A stretch of 64,000 nt of DNA from Streptomyces exfoliatus (GTDB lineage Bacteria > Actinomycetota > Actinomycetes > Streptomycetales > Streptomycetaceae), in assembly GCF_000725545.1 (NCBI RefSeq), contig NZ_JNZP01000003.1, positions 124,001-188,000 on the forward strand, given 5' to 3'. This document shows positions 25,552 through 34,087 of this stretch, piece by piece. The notes below the pieces were generated by a model, which saw nothing but the letters and a program-made list of their open reading frames with translations, was not told where the DNA came from and did no database searches. Each line of letters starts with the position of its first letter. Position 1 is the first letter of the stretch. The translations under genes were made by a program, and so were the position numbers.

Positions 25552-26622
25552 ATGACACAGCCCGAGGGGACGGACGGACGGGACTCGATCACCGATGTCG
25601 GGGGGCTGCGCGTGGGGCACGCGCGCGTGGCCGGGGGCGGGGCGCTCAGCGGGACCACGGTGGTGCTGGGGCCCGAGGGCGGGGTCGTCGCCGCCGTGGA
25701 CGTACGGGGCGGGGGGCCCGGCACGCGGGAGACGGACGCGCTCGACCCGAGGAACGTGGTCCAGCGGATCGACGCGGTCGTGCTCACCGGCGGCAGCGCG
25801 TACGGCCTGGACGCCGCCGCCGGGGTGATGGCCTGGCTGGAGGAGCGGCACCGGGGCGTGCGCGTGGGGCCCGACCCGTCCCATGTGGTGCCGGTGGTGC
25901 CCGCCGCGTGCGTCTTCGACCTGGGCAGGGGCGGCGACTTCTCGGCCCGGCCGGACGCGGCGACGGGCCGGGCCGCGGTGGAGGCGGCCGACGCGAGCGG
26001 CGACCACGCGCGCGTGGAGACCGGTGCGGTCGGCGCCGGCACGGGGGCCGTGGTCGGCGGACTGCGGGGCGGGGTGGGCACGGCGAGCACGGTGCTCGAC
26101 TCGGGCGTCACGGTCGGTGCGCTGGTGGTGGTGAACGCGGTGGGCTCGGCCGTCGACCCCGCCACGGGGGCGCTGTACGGGAGTTACTTCGCCGACGGCG
26201 GCCCGCCCTCCTTCCCCGCGCCCGCGGTGCGCGAGGCGGCGGCTCGGCGGCTCGCGGAGGCACGCGCCTCGGCCGCCCCTCCCCCGCTGAACACCACGCT
26301 CGCCGTCGTCGCGACGGACGCGGCCTTGACCCGCGCCCAGGCGCAGAAGGTCGCGGGCACGGCGCACGACGGCATCGCGCGGGCCCTGCGCCCGGTGCAC
26401 CTGATGAACGACGGGGACACCGTCTTCGCCCTCGCCACCGGGGTGCGGGAGCTGCCGGAGGGGCCAGGTCCGCTCGCCCTGAACGAGATCCTGGCGGCGG
26501 GCGCCGACCTGGTGACCCGGGCGATCGTGCGGGCGGTGCTCGCGGCGCCCGGCGGCCTTCGCGGGCCGGGCGGCGACTTTCCCTCGTACCGCGAGCTGTA
26601 CGGATCGGAGCCGGCCACGTAG
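25552..26622 (+). CDS. P1 family peptidase (DmpA/NylC-like, self-processing)
   Basis: A 356-residue N-terminal-nucleophile hydrolase of the P1/DmpA fold. Motifs are SITDVGGLRVGHA at the start, LTGGSAYGLDAAAGVMAWLEE, and GAVGAGTGA. The likely autocleavage site is Asn-Thr in PPLNTTLAVVATDA (about residue 245), which gives Thr as nucleophile as in the nylon oligomer hydrolase NylC, rather than the Gly-Ser site of DmpA. The ATG at 25552 is 54 bp after ltrA. Likely substrates are small amide or peptide bonds. Confidence 0.88.
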   Translation: MTQPEGTDGRDSITDVGGLRVGHARVAGGGALSGTTVVLGPEGGVVAAVDVRGGGPGTRETDALDPRNVVQRIDAVVLTGGSAYGLDAAAGVMAWLEERHRGVRVGPDPSHVVPVVPAACVFDLGRGGDFSARPDAATGRAAVEAADASGDHARVETGAVGAGTGAVVGGLRGGVGTASTVLDSGVTVGALVVVNAVGSAVDPATGALYGSYFADGGPPSFPAPAVREAAARRLAEARASAAPPPLNTTLAVVATDAALTRAQAQKVAGTAHDGIARALRPVHLMNDGDTVFALATGVRELPEGPGPLALNEILAAGADLVTRAIVRAVLAAPGGLRGPGGDFPSYRELYGSEPAT

Positions 26623-26634
26623 TGCCCTTGGGTC

Positions 26635-26650
26635 CAAGGGAGTTGGGCGG
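26635..26650 (+). terminator. Short hairpin after the P1 peptidase gene
   Basis: CCCTTGG GT CCAAGGG, a perfect 7-bp stem starting 12 nt after the stop. It is a weak terminator candidate because no T run follows. Confidence 0.4.
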
Positions 26651-26780
26651 AGGACGGCCCGGCGCGGCGGGAACTTCGCCCGGGCGCCCTTCGTTTTCCG
26701 GAACCCCGGACACGATGTCAGACCCAGGGACTACGTTAAGCAAGCACCAAGTGACATGCGGCGACGGCCTGGAGACCCTC

Positions 26781-27563
26781 TTGAACGATCCGCAGGATCC
26801 TCACGATCCGTACGAGACGACCGAGACGCACGTTGAGCGGCTCCTCGGACGGGCGCTCAACTCCTTCGACCTGCCCGACTCCACCGTCGAGCGCCTCGGC
26901 ACGGCGCTCGCCCACTCCAGCGCGCTGTACTCCTCGCACCACAGCGCGTCGCTGCACCGCTCCACCTACCGCCACACGTATCTGCTCGGCGACGGCAGCG
27001 CGCTCTCCCTCTGGGAGCTCACGCACAACGCCGGCCGGGGCGGCGCCGAGCAGCACGAGGTGTACGCCGAGGAGTCGGAGGCCCGGCTCGCCGCCTCCCG
27101 TCTTCCGATCGGACCGCTGCCGGGCTGGAGCGCGGAGCGCTCCGACGGCCGCGCCCTCGACGAGGACGAGGACGACGACATGGCCCTGCTGGGCGCCCTC
27201 CTCGCCCGCCCGATACCCGCCCAGCCCCGGATGTACGTACCGGACAACTCCGCCGACCACGCGCGCCGCGTCCTGCGGCGCGCGGAGAACGCGGACCGGC
27301 CGGGCGAGCGGACGGCCCGCCGGCTCAGACTGGCCTTCGCGCACCACATCACGCAGGCCTTCGGACGTCACTGCCCGGTGGAGGGGGGCCGGGACGCCGG
27401 CTTCACGCTCTACGAGCACCAGTTCCTGCTGCTCGACGGAAGCGAGGTCAGCCTCTGGGAGGTCGAGCACACCTCGACGCCGGACGGCCGTCACATGTGC
27501 GAGGTGTACGAGTCCGAGAGCGCTGCCCGCGAGGCGATGGAGTCCCGCTCCCGGGTCCGCTGA
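26781..27563 (+). CDS. DUF6227 family protein
   Basis: About 260 residues, matching the Streptomyces-specific DUF6227 family (function unknown). Two related halves are visible: TYRHTYLLGDGSALSLWELTHN near residue 55 and LYEHQFLLLDGSEVSLWEVEHT near residue 220, each followed by a region ending in EVYxxExxA. This suggests an internal duplication. There is a very acidic DEDEDDD loop between the halves. The TTG at 26781 is preferred because GGAG lies 6 nt upstream; an ATG at 26715 in frame has no ribosome-binding site. Confidence 0.8.
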   Translation: MNDPQDPHDPYETTETHVERLLGRALNSFDLPDSTVERLGTALAHSSALYSSHHSASLHRSTYRHTYLLGDGSALSLWELTHNAGRGGAEQHEVYAEESEARLAASRLPIGPLPGWSAERSDGRALDEDEDDDMALLGALLARPIPAQPRMYVPDNSADHARRVLRRAENADRPGERTARRLRLAFAHHITQAFGRHCPVEGGRDAGFTLYEHQFLLLDGSEVSLWEVEHTSTPDGRHMCEVYESESAAREAMESRSRVR

Positions 27564-27597
27564 CGCCCCGCACGCGCCCGGGTGCTCGTCCGTTTGC

Positions 27598-27625
27598 CGC
27601 GCCGGTCCCAGGTCAGACCGGCGCG
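27598..27625. terminator. Bidirectional hairpin spanning the glycosyltransferase stop
   Basis: CGCGCCGGTC and GACCGGCGCG form a 10-bp stem with an 8-nt loop. The stop codon of the minus-strand glycosyltransferase sits in the loop. It can serve both convergent genes. Confidence 0.6.
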
Positions 27626-28701
27626 GGGACGGCGGCCTCGGCGAGCCGGTCGGCCGCGAAGGCCCGGTTGGCGCGGGTCTGTTCGCGGTGGGCCGCGGGC
27701 AGATCGGGCAGGGCGAGCAGCCGGTCGCAGGCGGCGAGGGAGGCCGCGTGGTCACCGACCCAGTACGCGGTGATCGAGTACTCGAAGAGCAGCCCCCACC
27801 GGTACACCCACGGCTGGGTGAAGAGCAGGTCGTCGGGCGGCTCCCGGTCCAGGGCCGCGCAGACGACGGCGTGCGCGGCCTGGTGGCGGTTCATCTTCCG
27901 CAGCCGGGCCGCGAGCTCGTAACAGGCCTCAAGCCGTCCCGGGCGTGACTCCCAGGCGCGCGAGAGGGCGTCCATCGCGGCGGGCCAGTCGCCGGACTCG
28001 GCGCGCAGGACGCCGGACTGGAGCAGCGAGTAGTAGACCTCCTCGCCCCAGCCGCCCATGGTCGCGCGCCGTTCGTACAGGGCGACGGCCTCGTCGGTCC
28101 GGCCCATGTCGCGCAGGGTCTGGGCGAGATAGAAGACCGTACGGGGGTTGCCGGGGTCCCGGTCCAGCTCGGCGCCCAGGAGCCGGGCGTCGCGCTCGAA
28201 CTTGTCGTGGCGTGAGCCTCCGTCGGCGTAGTCCTCGATGACGAGGGCGTCCAGGTTCTCCTGGACGTGGTCCCGATCGGCCGTCAGGTACTCATGGGTG
28301 ACCCCTTCGTACCGCCACGGCAGATCCCCCCTGACCAGGCGTTTGATCCGGTACTCCAAGGCGCCCTCGTGGCGGATCATGTACGCGTCGGCGGTGAGCG
28401 GGGGCAGTGGGCCCTCCTGCCGGAGGACGAGGTCGGCGTCGAGCAGCAGCAGGTGACGGGCGCGGCCACGGGCGTGCGCGATGTTCAGGCTCCGGTTGTG
28501 GCCGAAGTTCACCCACGGCTCCTCGCGCAGCTCGCCGGGGATGCCGGCGAGGGCGGTCCTGATCAGGTCCTGGGTCCCGTCGGTGGACCCGGTGTCCGAG
28601 ATGACCCAGGTGTCCACGAGACCGCGGACGGAGGCCAGGCAGCGCTCGATGACGGCGGCCTCGTTCTTGACGATCATGCACAGGCAGATGGACGGCTGCA
28701 C
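27613..28701 (-). CDS. Family 2 glycosyltransferase with C-terminal TPR-like repeats
   Basis: A 362-residue GT-A enzyme. The N-terminal [19 protein letters not shown] and [12 protein letters not shown] are the nucleotide-sugar binding start of GT2. A DAD motif ([10 protein letters not shown]) would bind the metal, and [11 protein letters not shown] is the acceptor-side segment. From about residue 165 the protein turns into TPR-like helical hairpins ([28 protein letters not shown] and following). This architecture resembles SunS-type peptide glycosyltransferases and lipid/protein GTs with TPR scaffolds. It is divergent from the collagen-like gene, a plausible substrate. The start is GTG at 28701. 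Confidence 0.85.
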   Translation of the reverse strand: MQPSICLCMIVKNEAAVIERCLASVRGLVDTWVISDTGSTDGTQDLIRTALAGIPGELREEPWVNFGHNRSLNIAHARGRARHLLLLDADLVLRQEGPLPPLTADAYMIRHEGALEYRIKRLVRGDLPWRYEGVTHEYLTADRDHVQENLDALVIEDYADGGSRHDKFERDARLLGAELDRDPGNPRTVFYLAQTLRDMGRTDEAVALYERRATMGGWGEEVYYSLLQSGVLRAESGDWPAAMDALSRAWESRPGRLEACYELAARLRKMNRHQAAHAVVCAALDREPPDDLLFTQPWVYRWGLLFEYSITAYWVGDHAASLAACDRLLALPDLPAAHREQTRANRAFAADRLAEAAVPAPV

Positions 28702-28979
28702 GGCAACACCACTTCCGGTGGGGCGGGAGGAGCTGGCGGGTGCGCGACGCTACGTATGCCGGGCCGGGGCGCGGAGTCGGCGCGCCGACAGGCGGTCCGG
28801 AGTTCGCCTTCGCGTACGCGTCCATTGGGACAGTCGCGATACGCCATGGCGTTATCCATGCCGCCCGGCCGTCAAGCCTTCGCACATGCGATCCGATGTT
28901 CCGATTACGGGAGTGGAGATCCGCTCCCTCTCGATCGCACTCGCACCGGTCGCAGAGCCGGTGGAGGAAGGAGCATTGC
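28702..28979. promoter_or_regulatory. Divergent promoter region, glycosyltransferase / collagen-like gene
   Basis: A 278-bp gap with no gene. It must contain the promoters of both divergent genes. A GAGGAAGGAGC ribosome-binding site for the collagen-like gene lies at about 28964. I see no clear -10/-35 or operator in it. Confidence 0.4.
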
Positions 28980-30128
28980 ATGCGTCCTGATGCCAGGACC
29001 AGGTCCCCGCTCGGCCCGCTGCCCCGCCGTCGCGCTTGGGTCGGAGGCGGTGCCATCGCCTCGGTCGCGCTCGTGCTCACCGGCTTCGCCTCGCCCGCGA
29101 TGGCGGCCACGCGGGCGGCGTCTCCCGCGATGGGAGCCCCCGGTGTGGCGGTCGCAGGACCGTCGACCGGCGACCCCTGCGAGGCGCGGCCTCCGCACCA
29201 CCCGGACGGCCCGCCGCAGCACCACCAGGACGGCCCGCCCCCGCACCACCCGGACGGCCCGCCCCCGCGGGGCGGCGGCCTCGGGGAGTTCCTGGACCAG
29301 CACGTCCAGCCCCTGGTGGAGGGCCACGGGGCCCGCGCCGCGCACGCGGCGGCACCGGCCGGAGGCGACGAGTGCAAGCCGGGACCGACAGGCCCGACGG
29401 GTCCGACCGGACCCACCGGCCCGACCGGACCTACCGGCGGCACGGGGGCCACGGGTGCGACCGGCGCCACTGGCCCCACCGGCCCCACGGGTCCGACGGG
29501 TCCCGGCGGCGGTGGCACGGGCCCGACGGGTGCCACGGGTGCGACCGGCCCCACGGGTCCCACCGGTCCCACGGGCCCGACGGGTCCCGGCGGCGGTGGC
29601 ACGGGTGCGACGGGTGCGACCGGTCCCACGGGCCCCACCGGTCCCACGGGTCCCACGGGTGCGACCGGCGCGACGGGTGCCACGGGTGCGACCGGCGCGA
29701 CGGGCGCCACCGGCCCGGTCGGCCCCTGCAATGACGTCGACGCCTATGAGCCCAATGCGAGCAACGAGGTCAAGGGCGTGGTCTCCAACGGGATCACGTA
29801 TGCCGGGATCAGGCAGAACAGGCCCACCGCAACCCCCTTCGTCTGGTACGACCTCACCGACGGGGACCCGAACAACAGCTATCCGGCGGACGCCTGCTCC
29901 GTATCGGTCTCCTCGCAGGCCAACGGCGTCTCGATCCAGGTGCTGACCACCGGCGGCGAGGTGTACGAGACCGTGTGCACCGTGCAGAACGCCCCGGACG
30001 CGCTCGTGTGCAATGAAGTGTGGACGCTGCTCGCCAGCCCCTCGCCGGGCGACCTGAGGCGGTTGAAGGACAAGACCGGGAAGAGCGGCGACATGCCCCG
30101 CATCCCGGCGGCCGTGAAGAACAGCTGA
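28980..30128 (+). CDS. Secreted collagen-like protein with Gly-X-Thr triplet repeats
   Basis: A 382-residue exported protein. The signal peptide covers about residues 1-42 (RRR, hydrophobic core, then SPAMA). It is followed by a His/Pro/Gly-rich linker with three HHxDGPP units and a short [14 protein letters not shown] helix. Residues 134-249 are a collagen-like domain of G-P-T and G-A-T triplets with two GPGGGG interruptions, bracketed by Cys132 and Cys250. A 130-residue C-terminal domain ([12 protein letters not shown] onwards, with two more Cys) may trim or anchor it. Thr in the Y position is the O-glycosylation context known from Bacillus BclA. The ATG at 28980 has GGAGG-type spacing. Confidence 0.9.
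   Translation: MRPDARTRSPLGPLPRRRAWVGGGAIASVALVLTGFASPAMAATRAASPAMGAPGVAVAGPSTGDPCEARPPHHPDGPPQHHQDGPPPHHPDGPPPRGGGLGEFLDQHVQPLVEGHGARAAHAAAPAGGDECKPGPTGPTGPTGPTGPTGPTGGTGATGATGATGPTGPTGPTGPGGGGTGPTGATGATGPTGPTGPTGPTGPGGGGTGATGATGPTGPTGPTGPTGATGATGATGATGATGATGPVGPCNDVDAYEPNASNEVKGVVSNGITYAGIRQNRPTATPFVWYDLTDGDPNNSYPADACSVSVSSQANGVSIQVLTTGGEVYETVCTVQNAPDALVCNEVWTLLASPSPGDLRRLKDKTGKSGDMPRIPAAVKNS
29379..29726 (+). repeat. Collagen-triplet coding repeat array
   Basis: About 116 codons made of the 9-bp units that encode G-P-T and G-A-T triplets. Codon wobble varies (ggt/ggc, acg/acc), so the DNA copies are not identical. The array is in frame throughout and could change length by slippage or recombination without frameshift. 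Confidence 0.85.
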
Positions 30129-30155
30129 CGGACCGTATCGGTCCGGAACACGCCT

Positions 30156-30190
30156 GAGGGGCGGTGCGCTCGCGGTGCGCACCGCCCCTC
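30156..30190. terminator. Bidirectional terminator between collagen-like gene and fruA
   Basis: GAGGGGCGGTGCGC at 30156-30169 pairs perfectly with 30177-30190 (14-bp stem, 7-nt loop). The plus strand then reads TTGCC. It lies between convergent genes and can stop transcription from both sides. Confidence 0.8.
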
Positions 30191-30222
30191 TTGCCGGGCC
30201 CCTCCTGTCCAGGGGCCGGGGG

Positions 30223-32199
30223 TCAGGCCGCCACGGTCACCTTCGTACCGGCCTGGGTCTCGCGGTTCGCGGGCTCGCCCTCCGGGGTGGACTTCCGCGC
30301 CCCCTTGAGGAGGATCACGAGACCGGCGCTCACCGCCGTGCCCGCCGCGATCGCGAGCAGGTAGAGGAACGGGTTCCCGATCAGCGGGAGCACGAACACG
30401 CCGCCGTGCGGGGCGCGCAGGGTGCACTCGAAGGCCATCGAGAGGGCGCCGGTGACCGCGCCGCCCGCCATCGCCGCCGGGATGACCCGCAGCGGGTCGG
30501 CCGCGGCGAAGGGGATCGCGCCCTCGGTGATGAACGAGGCGCCGAGGACCCAGGCCGCCTTGCCGTTCTCGCGTTCCGTCCTGGTGAAGAGCCTGCCCCG
30601 GACGGTCGTCGCGAGGGCCATCGCGAGCGGCGGGACCATGCCGGCGGCCATCACGGCGGCCATGACCTTGAGGGAGCCCTCGTTGGGGGTGGCGAGGCCG
30701 CCGACGGCGAAGGCGTACGCGACCTTGTTGAGCGGGCCTCCGAGGTCGAAGCACATCATCAGGCCGAGGATCACGCCCAGGATGATCGCGTTGGCGCCGG
30801 AGAGGCCGGACAGCCAGTCGGTCAGCGCCTTCTGGAGGCTCGCGATCGGCTTGCCGATCACGAGGAACATCATGAAGCCGACGACGACCGACGACAGCAG
30901 CGGGATCACGACCACGGGCATGATGCCCCGCAGTGCCGCGGGCACTCTCGCCTTCTGGACGGCGAGGACGGTGCCGCCCGCGATCAGACCGGCGGCGAGG
31001 CCGCCCAGGAAGCCGGCGTTGACGGTGAGGGCGATCGAGCCGCCCACGAAGCCGGGGACGAGACCCGGCCGGTCGGCCATCCCGTACGAGATGTAGCCGG
31101 CGAGGACCGGGACGAGGAAGGCGAAGGCCAGCCCGCCGATCTGGAACATCAGAGCGGCCCAGGAGTCGGCCTGGCCCCAGGCGAAGTGCTCGGCGACGGA
31201 CGGCGCCTTGTCGATGTCGTAGCCGCCGACGGCGAAGCCGAGGGCGATGAGGAGACCGCCGGCGGCGACGAACGGGACCATGTAACTGACGCCGGACATG
31301 AGCCACTTGCGGAGCCTGGTGCCGTAGCCCTCGTCCGGCGTGCCCGCGTTCTCGACGGGGGTCCCGGCCGTGGCGGGGGCGGAGGCCTCGCCACGCTCTG
31401 CCTTGCCGCGGACCTCGGCGATCAGCTCGGCGGGGCGGCTGATGCCCGCCTTGACGCCGACGTCGACGGTCGGCTTTCCGGCGAACCGTTCCTTCTCGCG
31501 TACGGGCACGTCGTGGGCGAAGATCACGCCGTCGGCGGCGACGACGACGGCCGGGTCGAGCCGGGTGAAGCCGGCGGATCCCTGCGTCTCCACGACGAGT
31601 TCGACGCCGACCGCCTGCGCGGCCTTCTCCAGGGACTCGGCGGCCATGTAGGTGTGGGCGATGCCGGTGGGGCAGGAGGTGACGGCGACGATCCGGAACG
31701 GCTCCACGGGCTCCACGAGCTCCACGGGCTCCGGCTCCTCCGGAGCCGAAACGGGCTCCTCCTCCCCCGCGATCAGCGCCGCCGCGCCCGCCGGCGAGGT
31801 CGCCGAGCGCAGGGCGCCGGTGAACTCCTCGTCCATCAGGTGGCGGGCCAGGGAGGAGAGGATCGTCAGGTGGACGTCGTCCGCGCCCGCCGGGGCGGCG
31901 ATCAGGAAGATCAGGTCCGCGGGGCCGTCCGGGGCGCCGAAGTCGACGCCGGCGGCCGAGCGGCCGAAGGCGAGGGTCGGCTCGGTGACATGGGCGCTGC
32001 GGCAGTGCGGGATGCCGATGCCGCCGTCGAGGCCTGTCGGCATCTGCGCCTCGCGGGCCGCGACGTCCGCGAGGAAGCCGTCCAGGTCGGTCACCCGGCC
32101 GAGGGTGACCATCCGCTCGGCGAGCGAACGGGCCGCCGCTTCCTTGGTGTCGGCGGACAGGTCGAGGTCGACCAGGTCCGCGGTGATCATCCTGCTCAT
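30223..32199 (-). CDS. fruA: PTS fructose transporter, fused EIIA-EIIB-EIIC
   Basis: A 658-residue fructose permease that phosphorylates fructose to fructose-1-phosphate on entry. The EIIA domain comes first, with phospho-His65 (GGIGIPHCR). A Glu/Pro-rich linker follows, then EIIB with phospho-Cys176 (VTSCPTGIAHTYMAAE). The EIIC membrane domain starts near residue 290 (WLMSGVSYMVPFVAAGG) with about ten helices and a GGPLNKVAYAF motif. The ATG at 32199 overlaps the fruK stop (ATGA). Last gene of fruR-fruK-fruA. Confidence 0.95.
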   Translation of the reverse strand: MSRMITADLVDLDLSADTKEAAARSLAERMVTLGRVTDLDGFLADVAAREAQMPTGLDGGIGIPHCRSAHVTEPTLAFGRSAAGVDFGAPDGPADLIFLIAAPAGADDVHLTILSSLARHLMDEEFTGALRSATSPAGAAALIAGEEEPVSAPEEPEPVELVEPVEPFRIVAVTSCPTGIAHTYMAAESLEKAAQAVGVELVVETQGSAGFTRLDPAVVVAADGVIFAHDVPVREKERFAGKPTVDVGVKAGISRPAELIAEVRGKAERGEASAPATAGTPVENAGTPDEGYGTRLRKWLMSGVSYMVPFVAAGGLLIALGFAVGGYDIDKAPSVAEHFAWGQADSWAALMFQIGGLAFAFLVPVLAGYISYGMADRPGLVPGFVGGSIALTVNAGFLGGLAAGLIAGGTVLAVQKARVPAALRGIMPVVVIPLLSSVVVGFMMFLVIGKPIASLQKALTDWLSGLSGANAIILGVILGLMMCFDLGGPLNKVAYAFAVGGLATPNEGSLKVMAAVMAAGMVPPLAMALATTVRGRLFTRTERENGKAAWVLGASFITEGAIPFAAADPLRVIPAAMAGGAVTGALSMAFECTLRAPHGGVFVLPLIGNPFLYLLAIAAGTAVSAGLVILLKGARKSTPEGEPANRETQAGTKVTVAA

Positions 32200-33149
32200 C
32201 GCGGGCTCCCTTGCTCGCTGAGGGTGAGGTCCAGGGGGACGTCGGAGGTCACCGTGACGGCCGACGGGTTCAGGTCGCCCGGCGTGGGCATCTCGCTGCC
32301 GGGCAGCTGGACGGCGGCGGCGCCGTGGGCGACGGCCGCGGCCAGGGCCTCGGGGCCCTCGCCGCCCGCCGCGAGGAAACCGGCGAGGGAGGCGTCGCCC
32401 GCGCCGACGTTGGAGCGGATCACGGCGACGGGCGCGTGGCCGTACCAGGTGCCGGTCGCCGAGACGAGGAGCTGGCCGTCGGCGCCGAGGCTGGCGAGGA
32501 CGGCGCCCGCGCCGAGTCCGCGCAGTTCCTCCGCGGCCTTGACCGCGTCGCCGACGGTGAGGAGCGGGCGGCCGACGGCCTCCGCCAGTTCGTCGGCGTT
32601 GGGCTTGACGACGTCCGGGCGGGCGGCGAGGGCCGCGAGCAGGGACGGCCCGGAGGTGTCGAGGGCGATCCTGGCCCCGGCGCCGTGGGCGCGGGTGACG
32701 AGCCGGGCGTACCACTCGGGTGCGAGGCCGCGCGGGAGGCTGCCGCAGCAGGCGATCCAGTCGGCGGTGGTGGAGTACGCGCCGACGGCGGCGAGGATCG
32801 TCTCCGACTCCTCCTCCGTCAGCTCCGGGCCGGGCGCGTTGACCTTCGTCAGGGTCCCGTCCGGTTCGGCGAGCGCGATGTTGGAGCGGGTGTGTCCGGC
32901 GACCGGGACCGGGGCGACCTCGATGCCCTGGCCGGCGAGCAGCTGGGCGACGAGCGCGCCCGGGGCTCCGCCGAGGGGCACGACGGCGACGGTGCGGTGT
33001 CCGGCGGCGGCGACGGCCCGGGAGACGTTGACGCCCTTGCCGCCGGGGTCGACGCGTTCGGCGCCCGCGCGCAGCACCTCGCCGCGGTCCAGGGCCGGGA
33101 CCTCGTACGTCCGGTCCAGGGAGGGGTTGGGGGTGACCGTGAGGATCAT
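32196..33149 (-). CDS. fruK: 1-phosphofructokinase
   Basis: A 317-residue PfkB-family kinase that turns fructose-1-phosphate into fructose-1,6-bisphosphate. The N-terminal VTPNPSLDRTYEV and DPGGKGVNVSRAVAAAG are typical of FruK/LacC. The C-terminal ATP/anion-hole motif is NVGAGDASLAGF, with the catalytic Asp in GAGD. It overlaps fruR upstream (ATGA at 33146-33149) and fruA downstream, so the three are co-translated. Confidence 0.95.
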   Translation of the reverse strand: MILTVTPNPSLDRTYEVPALDRGEVLRAGAERVDPGGKGVNVSRAVAAAGHRTVAVVPLGGAPGALVAQLLAGQGIEVAPVPVAGHTRSNIALAEPDGTLTKVNAPGPELTEEESETILAAVGAYSTTADWIACCGSLPRGLAPEWYARLVTRAHGAGARIALDTSGPSLLAALAARPDVVKPNADELAEAVGRPLLTVGDAVKAAEELRGLGAGAVLASLGADGQLLVSATGTWYGHAPVAVIRSNVGAGDASLAGFLAAGGEGPEALAAAVAHGAAAVQLPGSEMPTPGDLNPSAVTVTSDVPLDLTLSEQGSPR

Positions 33150-33907
33150 GCGCGGACGACTTCCGTTCCCGCCGCCTCGATGGCGGCGGCGTCCTCGGGG
33201 CTGAGGCCGCTGTCGGTGATGAGCAGGTCGACGTGGGTCAGGTCGCCGAAGCGGGCGAAGTGCTCCTGGCCGTGCTTGGCGGAGTCGGCGAGGAGGACGA
33301 CCCGGCGGGCGGCGGCGATCACGGCCCGCTTGACGGCCGCCTCTGCGAGGTCGGGGGTGGTGAGTCCGTGCTCGGGCGAGAAGCCGTTGGCGCCGAGGAA
33401 GGCGACGTCGGCGCGGATCTCCCCGTACGCCCGCAGGGCCCAGGCGTCGACGGCGGCGCGGGTGCGGTGCCGTACGCGTCCGCCGACGAGGTGGAGGTCG
33501 ATGCCGGGGTGGTCGGCGAGCCGGGCGGCGGCGGGGAGGGCGTGGGTGACGACGGTCAGCGCGCGGTCGAGGGGGAACTCGGCGGCGAGACGGGCGACGG
33601 TCGAGCCGGCGTCGAGGACGACGCTGCCCTCCTCGGGCAGTTCGGCGAGGGCGGCGCGGGCGATGCGGTCCTTCTCGTCGGCGGCGGTGGACTCGCGTTC
33701 GGCGAGGTCGGGCTCGAAGTCGAGCGAGCCGGCGGGGATGGCGCCGCCGTGCACCCGGCGGACGAGCCCGGCCCGGTCGAGGGCCTTGAGGTCGCGCCGT
33801 ACGGTCTCGGCGGTGACCTGGAACTCCTCGGCGAGGGAGAGGACGTCGACGCGTCCGCCCTCGCGGGCGAGCCGCAGAATCTGTTGCTGACGCTCGGGTG
33901 CGTACAT
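33146..33907 (-). CDS. fruR: DeoR/GlpR-type transcriptional regulator of the fructose operon
   Basis: A 253-residue DeoR-family regulator: N-terminal winged helix (MYAPERQQQILRLAREGG, then VTAETVRRDLKALDRAGLVRRVHGGA) and a C-terminal sugar-phosphate-binding domain with the DAGSTVARLA and FLGANGFSPEHGLTTPD loops. It is the first gene of fruRKA and is probably an autoregulator released by fructose-1-phosphate, as for DeoR relatives in other PTS operons. The start is ATG at 33907. Confidence 0.92.
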   Translation of the reverse strand: MYAPERQQQILRLAREGGRVDVLSLAEEFQVTAETVRRDLKALDRAGLVRRVHGGAIPAGSLDFEPDLAERESTAADEKDRIARAALAELPEEGSVVLDAGSTVARLAAEFPLDRALTVVTHALPAAARLADHPGIDLHLVGGRVRHRTRAAVDAWALRAYGEIRADVAFLGANGFSPEHGLTTPDLAEAAVKRAVIAAARRVVLLADSAKHGQEHFARFGDLTHVDLLITDSGLSPEDAAAIEAAGTEVVRA

Positions 33908-33912
33908 GGTTT

Positions 33913-34013
33913 ACGTCCGTTCGATGCCCGAACCTGTGGTTTCAGCGTCAGACTACGCCCGGGTTTCCGCAAAGTAAACGGATCCGGGCATCCATGCGGA
34001 CACGAACGGACAT
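33913..34013 (-). promoter_or_regulatory. fruR promoter region with distant inverted repeat
   Basis: The 11-mer ACGTCCGTTCG at 33913-33923 and its near-complement CGAACGGACAT at 34003-34013 (10 of 11 positions) frame the fruR promoter. Between them lies an A/T-rich GTTTACTTTGC segment on the minus strand. Widely spaced half sites suit a DeoR-family repressor acting by looping. Confidence 0.45.
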
Positions 34014-34036
34014 CGGTCTTGGGTGGGTACGCCGAA

Positions 34037-34075
34037 GGGCCTCGACCCCGGGACGATTCCCGGGACCGAGGCCCT
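34037..34075 (-). terminator. Terminator of the 34-kb MFS gene
   Basis: AGGGCCTCG-A-CCCCGGGA and TCCCGGGA-CCGAGGCCCT form a long hairpin with one mismatch, 12 nt after the stop of the minus-strand MFS gene and before the fruR upstream region. Confidence 0.75.
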
Positions 34076-34087
34076 CCGAGGGGGAAC

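Noticed and set aside
29379..29726. Possible CRISPR-like or minisatellite array
   Set aside because: There are no unique spacers; the repeats are in-frame Gly-X-Thr codons.
28292..29731. Minus-strand frame with Ala-Pro-Val and Gly-Pro-Val repeats opposite the collagen-like gene
   Set aside because: It is the reverse of the collagen triplets. The plus frame has a signal peptide and ribosome-binding site.
30175..33204. A 1009-codon plus-strand frame across the fruA/fruK genes
   Set aside because: Antisense shadow with Arg/His/Gly-rich composition; fruA and fruK are unambiguous.
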